Positions 35,569-47,985 of a stretch of 64,000 nucleotides of DNA are shown here, in pieces. Both the position numbers and the translations under genes were made by a program. Every line of letters begins with the position of its first letter. The first letter of the stretch is position 1. The DNA comes from Guyanagaster necrorhizus (Eukaryota; Basidiomycota; Agaricomycetes; Agaricales; Physalacriaceae): the NCBI RefSeq assembly GCF_019112545.1, contig NW_025064926.1, forward strand, positions 224,413-288,412. Reading direction: 5' to 3'. The notes beneath the pieces are model-generated. The model was not told the DNA's origin. It did not search any database and worked only from the letters and a program-made list of their open reading frames with translations.

Positions 35569-36960
35569 TCACAATTCAGCCTGCCTGATTGCACTCTTGA
35601 TGTATTCATGAGCCTCCTCCTCTACTGGCATGATTATTGCTCTAAAATGCTCAGCTTTGAGCACTACCATCTCACTGTTATTATCCTTTCTTTGATCATG
35701 GTCTGTGCAATGACTAAGAAAATCTACCTTTCTGTTGGTGGTGCCCATCTTGTGTTGAAATGAGAAATCATATTCAGCTAGCTCAATGACCCAGTGCACC
35801 TGTTATCAGTTCAACTTCTGGAGAAGCCAGAAGTACTGAAGATTTTGATGGTTGGTTTAGATCTTAAACCTTCAGTCTGCCTCTATCAAATAGTGTCTCC
35901 ATTCAGCTAAGATGAGTATAATGGCAGAGAGCTCCTTGTCATAGATTTTATAGTTTCTCTCCATTGTCATGAGTGCTTTGAAGAGAAACACCACTGGTCA
36001 CCACTTCTCTTCTTGCTCTTATGAGAGCATGGCTTCAATGGTCCTGTTGCCTGAATTGGCCTCTATCCAGAATTTGCTCTCTTATCAGAATGGCAAGCAC
36101 TACATCCTTGGCCAACTGTCTCTTTAGCTGCTGAAATGTGTCTTTCTGTATCACTCTCCACATCCATGGTGTATTCTCTGTTAACTGAGTCATGAAACAG
36201 ACAATATAGCTATAGTCCTTGATGAACTGCTGGTAAAAGTTGGTAAATCCCAGAAAGGACTGGAGTTTCTTCTTTTTAGTCAGAGTCAGCCATTCTATAA
36301 TGTCTCAGACCTTGACTGGATCCATTTGAATGCTTCTTTTGTTGATGATGACTCTTAGATATTCTATCTCCAGGACTTTGAACTCACACTTTTTGGCTTT
36401 GAGAAACAGTTTGTGTTCTCTTATAAGTTCAAGGATCTGTTGAATGAGCTGGCAGTGTTTCTTCTTGTTCCTAGACATGATTAGGATGTCATCAAGATAG
36501 ATAATGACCTTCTCCATAGTGATAAGATCCTTGAAGATATCATTCATCATCCACTGGAATGTTGCTGATGGCTTGATAAGTTAAGTTCAAACAGTCTTTA
36601 ATTCATGCAAAAGATGGCCTTCTATTCATCCCCTTCTTTGATCTGAACATTATTATACCTCTATTGCATATCTAATTTGGTGTAGTATCATGCATCATGC
36701 AGCTTATCTATCAGCTTGGAGATAAGCAGTAAGAGATACTGATTCTTAATAATTATTTTGTTAAGTTTGTGATAGTCTTGGACTGGCTACAACTTGCCAT
36801 CCTTCTTTTTCATAAAGAAGAAGAGAGACACTATTGGTGACTTTGAGGACCAAATCCTTCTGTTAGACAAGTTTTCATCTAAGAACTTATCAAGTCCTTG
36901 CTGCTCTGTGCAATTGAGAGAATGGACCTTGCAATCAAAGTTGGCATTGACATTGGAGAT
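35569..36960 (-). pseudogene. G5 reverse transcriptase and RNase H, broken, YLDD intact
   Basis: The open piece 36305-36550 holds 'MMNDIFKDLITMEKVIIYLD' then 'DILIMSRN' with an intact YLDD box (36488-36499), followed by 'EHKLFLKAKKCEFKVLEIEY'. RNase H ends at 35569-35799 ('MHWVIELAEYDFSFQHKMGT' then 'DFLSHCTDHDQ'). Further RT blocks lie at 36600-36900. Lesions elsewhere still prevent a full product. Confidence 0.84.
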
Positions 36961-37278
36961 CAACTCAATGGCATGGTCTCAGAGATTTGAATCTAGAAGT
37001 TTATTAAAATTTTCTGTAGCAAGGAGATCTTGAAAGTCTCATGCCCACTTAGATACCATTTCTTCAAGAGTTTTGGCCTCCTTCTCTGTATTGGCTTTTG
37101 CTACCAGGTCATTGGCATGATGTACTGCTCACACATGAATGGCTTTATTCATGTCGATAGTAAGGATTGTTTTCTCTTACTTTATTTCTTCATTCCACTT
37201 GTCTTCTTTATCTTCATCTGACAACACAAAGGGCATTTTTTAACAGCAGCATCATGTGAAGGTTATCTAGCCTGTCTT

Positions 37279-37640
37279 TCAGTTGATCAGAGTATTATGC
37301 AATATTAGCCAATTATGACTAAGAAAGATATTCTTTGCTCTGAAGTCTGTGATAGCTAAGTTGATACACTCAGCATGATCTCCAATCATTATTTGCAGTT
37401 CAAAAAATTCCACAATTGACCTGACTTGATTGTAAATCTCATCAGCATTGTACACTGAGATGGAAGTTGCAGTGGCTCTAGTGAGAGGATTGTGCTTGGC
37501 AATAAAAGCACAGTTGATTGAACTTCCAGTGAACCCACTGTTGATCAAGGCAGAGATAGTGTGAGTGGTCTGGTTGGTCAGAGTTTCAATCTGAACTCTT
37601 GTTATAAGATCTTTCCTTGTTGACTTCTGTTATTAAATAT
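37279..37640 (-). pseudogene. G5 protease, catalytic D to N
   Basis: The open piece 37279-37548 starts 'MINSGFTGSSINCAFIAKHN', where the DSG catalytic motif of the family reads NSG. Downstream it continues 'LAITDFRAKNIFLSHNWLIL', the conserved second half. A retroelement aspartic protease with this change cannot cleave the polyprotein. Confidence 0.82.
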
Positions 37641-37649
37641 ACCTTCATA

Positions 37650-39038
37650 GTTTCTGAAGCTTATCCAATCATTCTAGTGCTTAGTTTCTTTCAGCCCTTT
37701 GCATCTCTTCCACTATCTTATTAATGACTTTCTCAGCTTGTGCCTTGTATATCCAATTCTTAAGTACCACCTTCACTTCTTCTTCTGATTTGGCATTCTG
37801 AATGACTCACCAGATCCACTCCATGTCAAATGATTTTAGCTATCCAATGAGGGGCCTCTTCCTCTGTTTAGCCTATAGGTATTTGAGTTTTTCTTATTTT
37901 TTGTGATTCTTTCAGTGTTCTCAGAGTAGCAGTAGATTGGAGTGTATTCAAGTGCTCAGATAATTTATTCATAACTACAGAGATACTGTAAGTCTGTCCA
38001 GCAGCTATCAGAGACACACCATAAAGTTCTTCAGCTGATTGAGCAGAATCACTGGCTTATCAGCTCTGTCTTTTATTTTCTCAATTTTTATGTCTTTACT
38101 ATTCTCTTCAATTGCATCTGCTTTCTTCTGCAGCTCAGCAATCTGTGCCTTGATATCATTTCTCATGTGCTTCTTCTTCAGGCAGATCTTTAATATGTGA
38201 CTCTTCTCATCACAGTTGAAGCACTTTCTCTCCTTCTTGAGCCTATCAATGTTCATAGGCTTCTATTACCCTGTATAAGTTGTGTCTGTATTCATCTTCT
38301 GTTTATTGTATAGTAGAGTCATATCTGCCTTAGATGACATCTGCTGTTCTATTTCTTTACTGCCTCTACCCATCCTCTTGTTACTGTTCTGAAATGAGCT
38401 CACCATCTTCTGACACTGTTGTTCACAGTTCATGGTCATATTCACTCCTTTCACTCATCATACCCTTTCAGCATATTAATAGCAATATTAGAGATGATCT
38501 TAGTGTAGGAAGAGAGAACTCCAATCTTCAGAGCTTTGATGAGGTGTCCTATTTCAGAAAAGTCTTTGTGAAGGCCAGCAAGCTTGGTGAGCCATTCTAG
38601 CTCATTGAAGTACTCACTGGCCATTTTATTGCTCATATAAAGCTCCTTGATTTTGTTCTTGTAGATGTCTTAGACTGTGGGATCAGTGAATTTGTTTTAT
38701 ATGGTGTCCTTAAAGGTGAGCCAGGACAGCAGTCAGTGGTGCTCTCTGGTTGTGGAGTATGAGTCTGAGAGTTGCAGTGTCCATCATTCTTTGGCCTTAT
38801 CTTTGAAGTATGAGATAGCAAAGGTGATATAATATATGTTGGCTGTGAGATAAGCAGAGTATATCTGAAAATATGACTAGCAGTCAGTAAGAAAGCAGTT
38901 GATATTGTTAGAGTATCCTTTGAAGAGACAGGGCTTTCATATGAGATCTGGCTTGCAATGGACTAGAGCAGCATCAGCAGCCAGGAGACTTATTGGGTTC
39001 AAGTAGTCTCCAAATAGTGGATTGTGCTATTCTTGCAG
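37650..39038 (-). pseudogene. G5 gag with zinc knuckle, broken
   Basis: The knuckle near 38200-38245 reads CFNCDEKSHILKIC (CX2CX4HX4C, residues intact) within the open piece 38008-38256. The capsid C-terminus lies at 38451-38636 ('YFNELEWLTKLAGLHKD'). Capsid segments continue to about 39000, where the solo LTR interrupts. Confidence 0.78.
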
Positions 39039-39507
39039 TGTTACAATTTTTCTATTCTTTTTCCTTTTCTTTAGCTAATTAACCTCTATTCATGCTTAGT
39101 CAGAGCAGCTAACTGAGTGCTTAGGACTGTGGAATCTGCTTAGTCACTATAATAGGCAGAGTCAGCCATTGTTCTTCAACAAACAATGATGCTCTTGACA
39201 GCAGATGATACTCTTTTGTGGACAGTAGTGATGCTCAAGGATAAGGAGCATAGTAGCTTAGAAATGCATAATTAGTAGGTATATTTTTACTCAGTCAATG
39301 AATGGTATATAAGTAGCATAACTCTTGCTGTAGATACTCAGCTTCAAGCTAAAGCTTATTCTTCCACCATTCTATCTTGAGCTAACTTGTAGCAGCCTTG
39401 AGATATATTGCCATATAACACATATAGTGAACTTGAATGTGACTGTATAAACTCAATACAGCATCTATTTATCATGTTTTCTGGTCATATGTCACTTAGG
39501 CTTAATA
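39039..39507 (+). repeat. Solo chromovirus LTR (469 bp) with TSD TGCAG
   Basis: Starts TGTTACAATTTTT, ends CTTAATA (ancestral TAACA), flanked by TGCAG at 39034-39038 and 39508-39512. It matches the G1/G4/G5 LTR group and is in the opposite orientation to its host G5. It is a scar left by LTR-LTR recombination. Confidence 0.88.
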
Positions 39508-39660
39508 TGCAGAGGCTCAGAGAGAGAGTGCAGAGAATAGTCATCAGCAATAGAACTTTCAGTTCTTGTTCCTTGCTCCCTCTTGATACATCCAATGATG
39601 ATCTTGAAGCCTAGCCTTTGGGCCTTAGAATCATCCTGGTCTTTTTCAGCTTGGTTGTTT

Positions 39661-41220
39661 GGCCTGGCTTTATCAACAAAAGGTTGCTCAGCTAGTAGTT
39701 AGATTTTCTAGCTTATGTATTAAGATGGAGTCACTAATTCAGCACAATGGAATGGATGCCATAATGCTGAGGAGTGTGCAGATTAGATTGAGGGTGCCAT
39801 ATAAATAGCACACTTTGGCTAAACAGAAAGCAAAGTCAGCATTGATCAGATGTCAAATTGTGATCAATATAGTAGTAAGTCTTCTATCTGAGCTTCAGAG
39901 TAAGTCTCATTGAACAGGTAAATGGCTTACTCTGTAGCACTGATATTCTGGGTACATATTCAGTCCTATAATTTGTGAATTCTGCATAACACATTAGAAT
40001 ATGCTAGTAACTGAGGACCATTAGACAGTAGAGGACTATAGTTGAGGTTTCAAGCTAATAGTCATGCTAGTCACTAATACTAAGTCCAAAAGAGACTTTG
40101 TAAAATAATTTGGCATAAGGATAAAAATTCTAAGTTGGGTTTTGAACTTAGAAAAGTTCTGCATCACACCTTGAAAAATACTAAGTCCAAGTTGGACTTA
40201 AAAATAGTATCTCAAATAGAGCCAATTCTATATGCCACTGAGACAAGTATATTTTAAGACAGCTAGGGGTATAATACTATAGCCAGTTGTAGAGTATTGA
40301 ATAAAGACAGCATCATCCAGAAGCAGTAGGAAGTGAGACCCAATGATCTGTAGCTAGCACTCCAAGTCTTGACTCAAATGCCTAAGTCAGAATTTTCTAG
40401 GTATCAGATGATCTAAAGAACTTAGAATTGAGAGGAATAGAGTGGATAGGACTGGTTGGCCAGGTCTGATTGGGTCTGATTAATTGGGCTACTAAGAATA
40501 ACTCAGAGAATTAAAACTCTGGGTAAACAAAAAGAAGTTAGGTACTCACAGGCACTGTAAGCTTAAAATAAAGCTGTGCAGTGGCCAGGCAGATCTGGCA
40601 AGCCTAGAGGAGTCTATGAGTGGCCCCAATCCAGAATAATGGTATGATTCTGCTTCAAATAGGAGAAATGCTACTTTGAATGCTTTATTTATAGATTCTA
40701 TACCTGTTTTTGATATATAAAAATAGAAAAGGGGGGGAAATAGAAAGCAAGTGACCCATCCCCATGTTCAGGCCTTCTAGTTCACTGTGGTTAGTCCCTG
40801 GGACAATGGTTTTTGACTTCTGCTTTGACTTAGTGATTTATTTAAGTTGCTTTGTCACTTAGAGAGGATTAGATTGGAATATTAACTGTATTTTGGGTTT
40901 CAGATTAATTTGAGTTTCAAACTATAAGGGTTTCAGTGTCAGAATACAAGTTCTTTGGTTTTGAGGACTGCTAGCCAGCCAATAGTGCAGCTAGTCAAGC
41001 CTAAGTGCTTGATAGACTTAGTATTTGGGTTTTAGAATATTCTAAGCTGATTTGGAGCACAATTCTGCATTGATTCTAAGTCTTAATTATACATAAATAT
41101 TGCTATAAACTACTCTCATGAGTATTGCATCTTAGAAAGCAAGATAGAGTTGAATAACTGTCTTTATTGACTGTTTCTTTGATTTTATTCAAGACTGCAA
41201 GAGTGCTTCTATCATACTTG
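39661..41220. other. Unassigned sequence between G5 and G7
   Basis: About 1.6 kb without a recognisable domain. It repeatedly contains CTAAGTC/GACTTAG-like words (about 40080, 40130, 40185, 40383, 41015, 41078), including a near-palindrome CTAAGTCCAAGTTGGACTTA at 40181-40200. It might be the LTR or leader of another element family, but I found no second copy in the window. Confidence 0.45.
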
Positions 41221-41850
41221 TGTCATGATTTTTGCCCCTAAATCATGACCTGCTAATGCTGAGTAAGCAGATGCTTATCAATCCCAACTCCAGGCCAACC
41301 TTATAAAAGATGACAAAGACATGATGACACTATAGCTATGTCTTATTTATCAATATGCAATAAGATGACAAGGAACAATGTGGTAACTATTGTTATCCCA
41401 CATCTTGAACACAATAGGAACTGTGGCATATGGAAAACTCACTATAGTGATGGTATAGCAGAGTAACAATAACAAACAAAAGCAAGGGTACAGTCATTGT
41501 TATCCTAGACAATAAGCAGAGAGTATAAAAAACAGACAATAGTTGCCTATAGAGTATAGGATTCTTTAGACAGTATTTAAAGCAGTAGTATACACTGATG
41601 TACTTCAGTCTTGAGCTAAGGTTTAATACACCTACTGCACTCCCTGACTACCTGGTGTGAATACTCTTGCCACAATAGCAGGCTATATCTACCAGCAACA
41701 ATCCTTTATTCCTCTCTGCAAAATCCTTATAGCTTATCTCATCATCCTCATCATACTTTTATACCAAAACCAGACCCAGACTCAGCATCTAGAATTGGAC
41801 CCTGGCAGAAGCAGTGCTAGAGGTTTGTCAGTATTAGTGGAAGCCTAACA
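41221..41850 (+). repeat. 5' LTR of chromovirus G7 (630 bp)
   Basis: Begins TGTCATGATTTTTGCC and ends CCTAACA. It aligns with the G2 LTR at 18752-19380. A TATTTAA box lies at 41574-41580, and the R segment AGTCTTGAGCTAA at 41607-41619 follows about 30 nt later. No 3' LTR of this copy remains. Confidence 0.86.
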
Positions 41851-41864
41851 ATTAGCTCAAGACT
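41851..41864 (+). promoter_or_regulatory. G7 self-primer binding site
   Basis: The sequence ATTAGCTCAAGACT follows the LTR directly. Bases 41852-41864 are the exact complement (13 of 13) of the R segment at 41607-41619. This is the clearest example of the self-priming signature in the window. Confidence 0.82.
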
Positions 41865-44121
41865 TCTTATGCTCCAGTTCAACAGCACTTTGCTTAGAAC
41901 TAGCATATAAAACTCACACTCAGAAACATCATTACCATCTCTATCACAGGCACTTGCCTGTTCATTGCAGTAACTGAAATTATTGGATACCATATCATAT
42001 GGTTACTGAGAGAATGAAGAAGAAGGAGAGAACTGGAGGAGTGGCAGAACTGACAAAGAGTGGATTTCCTTCATTAAGCCCTCCAACCAGCATCCCACAC
42101 ACTCCCAAGTCAGGAGAGCATCATCATCTGGCCATCAGATCCAGAATCCACAGACATCAGCAGTATAAATTATATTGTCTGATCCTCAGGATCCAGAAGT
42201 GTATGAAATGGAAGAGGAGGAGTTGAATCTCTCTCTCTCATCATCTGACTGGCCACCTCTGATGAGAGAGAGTCAGTACAAGGAGATGATGGCCATATAA
42301 GCTGACTCTCAATCAGAGACATGGCTATCTCCACTGCCAACTACCATCAAGGGCATATATCAGGAGCCCTATCTGGATTTTACTCAAGGCAGGTGGATGA
42401 GTTCAGCCTCACAGCCAGCACACCCCAAAGCCCTTCAATCCAAGAGCAGGACATCAGTCAGATCATCTTCAGAGTCAATGCATACAGCCTTGGAGAGAGC
42501 AAGCCTCAGTCCACTGAATCAGAAACAGTGGATTCATATGAGCCAGATAGAGGATATGAATATATTCTCAACTAGTGAATCTATATGGCAGAAGAATCTG
42601 CCTGGACACTACCAGTGGCTCAGAGAGCAGCAGACAGCAGACACCCACTGGTTAGGCATCAGCAAAGAACTCTGATATCTTGCACTGCTAGAACACATCA
42701 GAGGTCTAGTGAATAGAGCATGGGCAGAGACTAGAGTAGCTGAAGTAGTACAAAATGCCAAAAGATGCTGGATGTCCCCATTTTCTTTCCCTCACCATGT
42801 GTCTGAATGACCACTATCAGCAGAAAGTAGTCTAAGCAGTTGAAGAAGCTGAAACTCTTTTTGGCAGACTCCTCAGCAAGTCTCAGCTGCATCCATCTGT
42901 TTATTTGCTGGAGCAGATTCCAAGAATGCTAGATCTCTAGCTTTATCAGCACTCTCTAGCAAAGGAAAAGAAAGAGAAGAGCTGACAGTACCATTTCTCC
43001 TGCCTCCTGAAGACCCACTGGATCATTCTCAGTATGACCAGAGACTATAGTCCTTGCTTAGGCCCAAAAAGCCAGCCCTACCACTAATGCTGCTGCCACT
43101 GCCACCTGACACTCTGCCTTCATGAGAGCCTGAAACTATAGAGTTCTGAGAAAATTTGAAGTCAACTATTGCCCAAGAACCCACACCATTCAAATAAGAA
43201 AGCCTAGACTTAAAATGCTTCTTTCAACAATATGAAGCATACTTCAAAGTATACAGCATCTGTTAAGCCCAAATTCCATATGATCAATAACACATGATAA
43301 ACTAACAAAACCTTGCACTTCAGGTTAGACTGTTAGAGTTCATTGATGCACTATCAGCATTGTGTGATCAAGACAGTTGCAAGTTGCTTGAGATGAGATG
43401 GTGAAAGAATAAACTTTAGCTTGAAGCTGGAGTTACTACAGTGAGAGCTATGTTACTTAAATACTAATTCCTTATTGTTCTAAGAATATAACTATCTAAT
43501 TGTCCTTGCTGGTGCTGTGTAGCATTTTGTCCAGCATCTCTAAGATACCTACAAAAAGTATTGTTCTGCTGTTAAGCTGTTACTGCTGTTATTGCTGCAC
43601 AATGACAAAAGAGAATTGTCTGTCATTGTGCTACTATGAGGCTCACAGCAGCACCATAAAATCTGGGCAGTGCTAGTGCTGCTGACTAAACACTCCCATG
43701 ATTCTAAGCACCCAGGTTAGTGCTCTGACTAAGCAGAAATAGAGGTCAATCCTGAATGAATCAAGGAAAAAGAAGAGAAAATAGGGAAAAATTGTAACAG
43801 CATCTATTTTTCTATGAGCTCTGCTGGATTCAGCCCTCACTAAGTGATATTTTGCATAACTTGGTTTGAAGGTGCAGCCTAAGAATGGTGGAGCCTACAG
43901 GAGCAATACTTTTATGATCCAACCACTGAGTGATGAAGATACTCCTCCTATTTCTGATTTAAAGAGGTGATACAGAAACAATTCAAACTAGATGCTGAGC
44001 AAAAAATTCATGCAGCCAAGTGGTGAGTCTTACAGCAAGCTAACTTCACCAATGCTAAAAAGTTCTTTCAAGAATTTGAAGAATTAGCATATCAGGCAGG
44101 AAAGATATGTGATCAAGAAGC
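41865..44121 (+). pseudogene. G7 leader and gag N-terminal part, broken
   Basis: Open pieces at 41999-42226, 42321-42575 and 42397-42675 belong to this region. The same sequence occurs in reverse in G2 (for example near 18340-18580). No zinc knuckle is here; it lies beyond the G6 insertion near 54690. A single coherent frame was not found. Confidence 0.6.
43261..43799 (-). repeat. Solo chromovirus LTR (539 bp) with TSD GCATC
   Basis: Plus-strand reading begins TGTTAAGCCC and ends ATTGTAACA. GCATC flanks it at 43256-43260 and 43800-43804. It is close in sequence to the G6 LTRs (532 bp), lies only 320 bp from the G6 5' LTR and is in the opposite orientation to it. Confidence 0.9.
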
Positions 44122-44653
44122 TGTTACAATTTTTTCTATTTTCTTTCTCTTTTTTTCTTGATTCATTCAGGATTGACCCCTATTTCCACCTAGTCAGAGC
44201 ATCTAGACCTGGTGCTTAGGATCATGAGAATGCTTAGTCATTAGCACCACCCTGATTCTGGTCACTGCTATAAAGTCACACAGCAGCACTGCAACAGAGA
44301 AGTCTCTCTTATCTTGGTGCAGCAGTAATAGCAGTAACAGCACAACAGCAGGACAATACTTTTATAGGTATCTTAGTGATGCTGGACAAAATGCTACACA
44401 GCATCAGCAAAGACAATTAGGTAGTTATATTCTTGAAATGATAAGGATTTAGTATTTAAGTAGTGTAGCTCTCACTATAGTAACTCCAGCTTTGAGCTAA
44501 AGTTTATTCACCTCATTCTACCCTTGAGCCAATCCTTCAGGTCTTGTGACACACTGATCAGAATACACATCAGTGAATTCAGTTGATCACCCAAAGTGCA
44601 AGATGATATCTGTTTATCATATGTATCTGTTCACATGACACTTGAGTCTAACA
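44122..44653 (+). repeat. 5' LTR of G6 (532 bp)
   Basis: Begins TGTTACAATTTTTT, ends GTCTAACA. A TATTTAAG box is at 44453-44460 and the R segment AGCTTTGAGCTAA at 44488-44500. It is flanked on the left by GAAGC. Confidence 0.92.
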
Positions 44654-44669
44654 ATTAGCTTGAAGCTTC
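44654..44669 (+). promoter_or_regulatory. G6 self-primer binding site
   Basis: ATTAGCTTGAAGCTTC follows the LTR. Its complement equals the R segment at 44488-44500 except for one TG/CA pair, which is what is expected if both sites carried a CG that decayed on opposite strands. Confidence 0.78.
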
Positions 44670-46800
44670 TAGCTTTCCTTTCTCAAGCCCAATTGTGCTG
44701 AGAAACTGAATGCTCTCTGCACTTAATCTATCTGACCAAAACTTTACTCACAAGTTCTTCAAACTCTTAGCTTCTATCATCAGAACATTGATCAGTTTAT
44801 TGATGATCATACAGCTGTGCTGTGGATGCCAATCAATAACTGCCTGGGCTATCCATCATTACTAAGAGTTTCAACATATCCACACAATCCTATAAAATGT
44901 TATGCCAGACCTCCTCCTTCATGACATCTCTGCCTCTACCTGACCCTCAATGATCCAACAGTCCTTCCAACCTGAGAAGGAAGTTGCACCTAAAGCTGTC
45001 TCTGAGAGCTCAGCTGAAGAGCATTCTAAGGAAGAAGAAGAGTAGCAGCAGCAGCACACATACCCTCTGTGACCTCCATCAGCAGTCATCTGAGATGCTG
45101 GAAACCTTTGGGCTACAGAGTTTCAACAACCCAGACCCAACACTCTCATTTCATCCCCTGAGCATAATATTGCAATAAGGACAACAACCCCTGTTTCTAG
45201 AGAAGGCATTGGCTGTCATGCCAGAGACTCCCTTGATGCCACACAGATGGCTTGAGGAACCAGCAATACTAGGGGCTCTAGGTCTCAACACACCATGTCA
45301 GTATGAAGCAGAAGCACTGACTACAGATCAGGAGTCAACACTGACCTCTATTTTAATGACAACAGTGATGAGCACCAATATTGGCAAGCTGCTACCAGAG
45401 AAGCTGACTGGTTGGAGTGCCATGCAGTTAGTGGTAATCCTAGCTAAACAGAGAGCATACAAGAGGTACTAAGAACAACACAACCAGCCCCTAATGCTCA
45501 TCTGGTCCTCCCCTGAAAGGACTAAATTCAACATACTGGTAACATTTCCAAATACCTCCAGAAGCAGGCATGAATTGACAATGAGATCATAAGAGAGAAT
45601 GCCCTCTTTGGATGATATCTCCAAGCATGGGTGGCAGAGGAGTGGAGAAGGAACAATAGGAGTAACAGAACCAGTATACTCATTGGTACCACCACCAACA
45701 GCATACCTGACTCTCTATTTCAGAAACCTACCACTCCCACTATTGAGTCCAATCCCTAAACAGGATCCATTGAAAGAGTCACCCCTGCAGACAAGGTCCA
45801 CCAGAGAGTGTTGCCCAATTTTGACAATGAGTGCCTGCTATCTTATGGGACTGATACTATTGCAGAAACTGATGATATCCCCATCTGGGGAGATGGGATA
45901 TCAGTGGACTGAGGAACAATCAGGGGAGATGACAAAGACATCGACCCCACAGGTGACATTCAGAGATTCCTCAATGGGAACTTTGCCACCCTCTTCCTCA
46001 ACCCATGGTTTTACCAAAACTTCCATTGATATTGCAGAGCAATGGCAGTGGCAACAGCATGAGCAGAAGCTGAGGAGCAGCAGAGGTAGCCTGAGTGGCA
46101 GCCTACTCCTTGACCCAGATCTGATGATGCTGGATCTAGCATGCAGCTCCAGTATGGCCACCCTGGAGATCTACAATCTGTGTGACAATTTTCTCCTTGA
46201 GAGGGACATGGGCAGCAAGACCACCAGCAAGGATGCAGATGATAAGGGGGAGGAAGATCATAATGAGGAAGTCAAGGATCCTCCAACTGACTGGGTTAGT
46301 TCATAGAATATACAGACACATGAAGAGAAACAGAAGAAATTGGCATGAGAGGCACATCAGAAGAACTTTATGGAGTTGTACTGGGAAGATACAACTACAT
46401 TATGGATGGATGTCATCTGGTTGATGTCATCCATGGGACAAAGATATACCACTGCTGATTACATCGAGCACCTGGAAATTTTGCAATATGCAGCCACCAA
46501 GCAGGCTATTTTCATTTATAATAAAAGATATTTAGAGCATCAGATACAGATGTTACCACTATATAGGCCTAAGTATGGCATTATACCAAGACCTTAGATG
46601 CCAAGTGTTGTGCTAAGCAAGCTGGTCAATATGGCACCCTCAATCCAAACAATGTCATCAAGATATTTATTTGTGATCTCAGCTGTCTGAAACATGGCAT
46701 CACAGCTCACCAGAAGCTGACCCTTGCCAAGAAGCCACTATCCAAACCCATGGTGATTACCAATTTGGAAGCTATTTGCCAGACAACCACTGCCAGATAA
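44670..46800 (+). other. G6 5' leader / gag N-terminal region
   Basis: About 2.1 kb homologous to G4 31300-33464. The longest open piece is 45599-46306 (235 codons, proline/serine-rich start), with others at 44984-45178, 45209-45472 and 46370-46597. The last ('YTTADYIEHLEILQYAATKQ') looks like real coding sequence. No known domain was recognised, so its role is uncertain. Confidence 0.5.
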
Positions 46801-46822
46801 AGCTGAAGGCAGTGGAGAAAAG

Positions 46823-47985
46823 GTGCCTGAGGAACCTCTTCCTATGGAAGATGATCCTATAGCAATTGCTCAAGGCTGGATCATTAAAAATGGAAAGATC
46901 ATACAAAAGGAAGCATCTCTGCTGAGAAGTCCCATTGCTGATGATGGCTCCCTTCATTTGTTCTCAGGATCTCCAAGTGGCTGGGTGAGACCACCCTCTA
47001 GTGGACTTCCAAATCCAATGCCTGCTCTCAATGCAGGTGCTCAAATTCTCCAGGTCAAGCCAACTCTTGTATCTGAGCCCTACCTCTTTCAAGGAGCATC
47101 CAATGATATTGATCATTTTCTAGTCAACTGCAATCAGTATTTCCAAGTCTTCACCTCATACTTCCTTGCTGACATGTACAAGGTGACCTTTGCCACCATC
47201 CACATGGTGGACAAAGCCAAAACATGGTGGATTCTGATCTCTCCCACATTCTAGTCCACCATGAGGTCTTATCATCAATACCCTTCATGGCTGGTCTTCA
47301 AACAAATGATTAATAACAAGTTCACTGATCCTGCAGTGCAAGAAGTCTACAAACAAAAGATGAAGGACTTTAAGATGAGAGATAAACTAGCCACTGACTA
47401 CTTTGATGAATTGGAATGACTCAGTAAACTGGCAGGAGTCCAGGACAACACAGCCAATACTGGCAGGATGGTTGAATACATGAAGATGGAGGCTCTGGCC
47501 TCTTATCTCAAGATTATCTCTGATATTGGCCATGGTATTCTGGTCAGATACAATAAATAGAAGGTATGAATCATTATGATGTACCAAGAATGACAACAAC
47601 AAAAGGCAGAATTGTCCACCCTATCATGGGGTGGACAGAAGCATCAAGGGCAGGGCACAAAACCCTCCACTTCCTCTAACACAACCACACCCACCAAGCC
47701 CAGTGGCTCAGCCCCAACTTTTTTATTCAGTGAGAAGAAAACTGGTATGAGCATGACATATACCAGAACAGGCCAGCCAATAGATGTGGATCACCTCAAG
47801 AAGGGAGGAAAGTGTTTCAATTGTGGCCAGAAGGGTCACATAGCACAGAACTGCCCTCAGAAGAAGAATAAACACACTTGGGAAGACATCTGGGCACAGA
47901 TTGCCAAATTAATGAAGGAAGATGAAGACCTTGAGTCTGATGATAAACCCAAGGAGATAAAAGGGTCAGCCAAGCAGTAAGTAAT
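46823..47985 (+). pseudogene. G6 gag: capsid and zinc knuckle, broken
   Basis: 46823-47254 encodes the capsid start of a Gypsy gag ('NDIDHFLVNCNQYFQVFTSY', 'TFATIHMVDKAKTWW'), a pattern of the retrotransposon gag family. After a stop-rich stretch, 47612-47980 encodes the nucleocapsid with CFNCGQKGHIAQNC, an intact CX2CX4HX4C knuckle for RNA binding. Capsid similarity continues between (47255-47600) in broken frames. Confidence 0.85.

Larger units (their letters stand above)
34135..39660 (-). mobile_element. G5: chromovirus internal region, 5' LTR lost
   Basis: Minus-strand order: gag (39038-37650), protease (37620-37279), RT (36900-36180), RNase H (36170-35569), integrase (35550-34480), chromodomain (34450-34135), and the 3' LTR split by G4. 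A solo LTR (39039-39507) interrupts the gag leader. Upstream similarity fades at about 39,660, and no 5' LTR was found. It is the best-preserved RT of the group but still interrupted. Confidence 0.85.

Noticed and set aside
45599..46306. 235-codon open frame considered as a host gene
   Set aside because: It lies within G6, between its primer site and capsid, and the homologous region in G4 does not keep the same frame open. It is treated as part of the leader.
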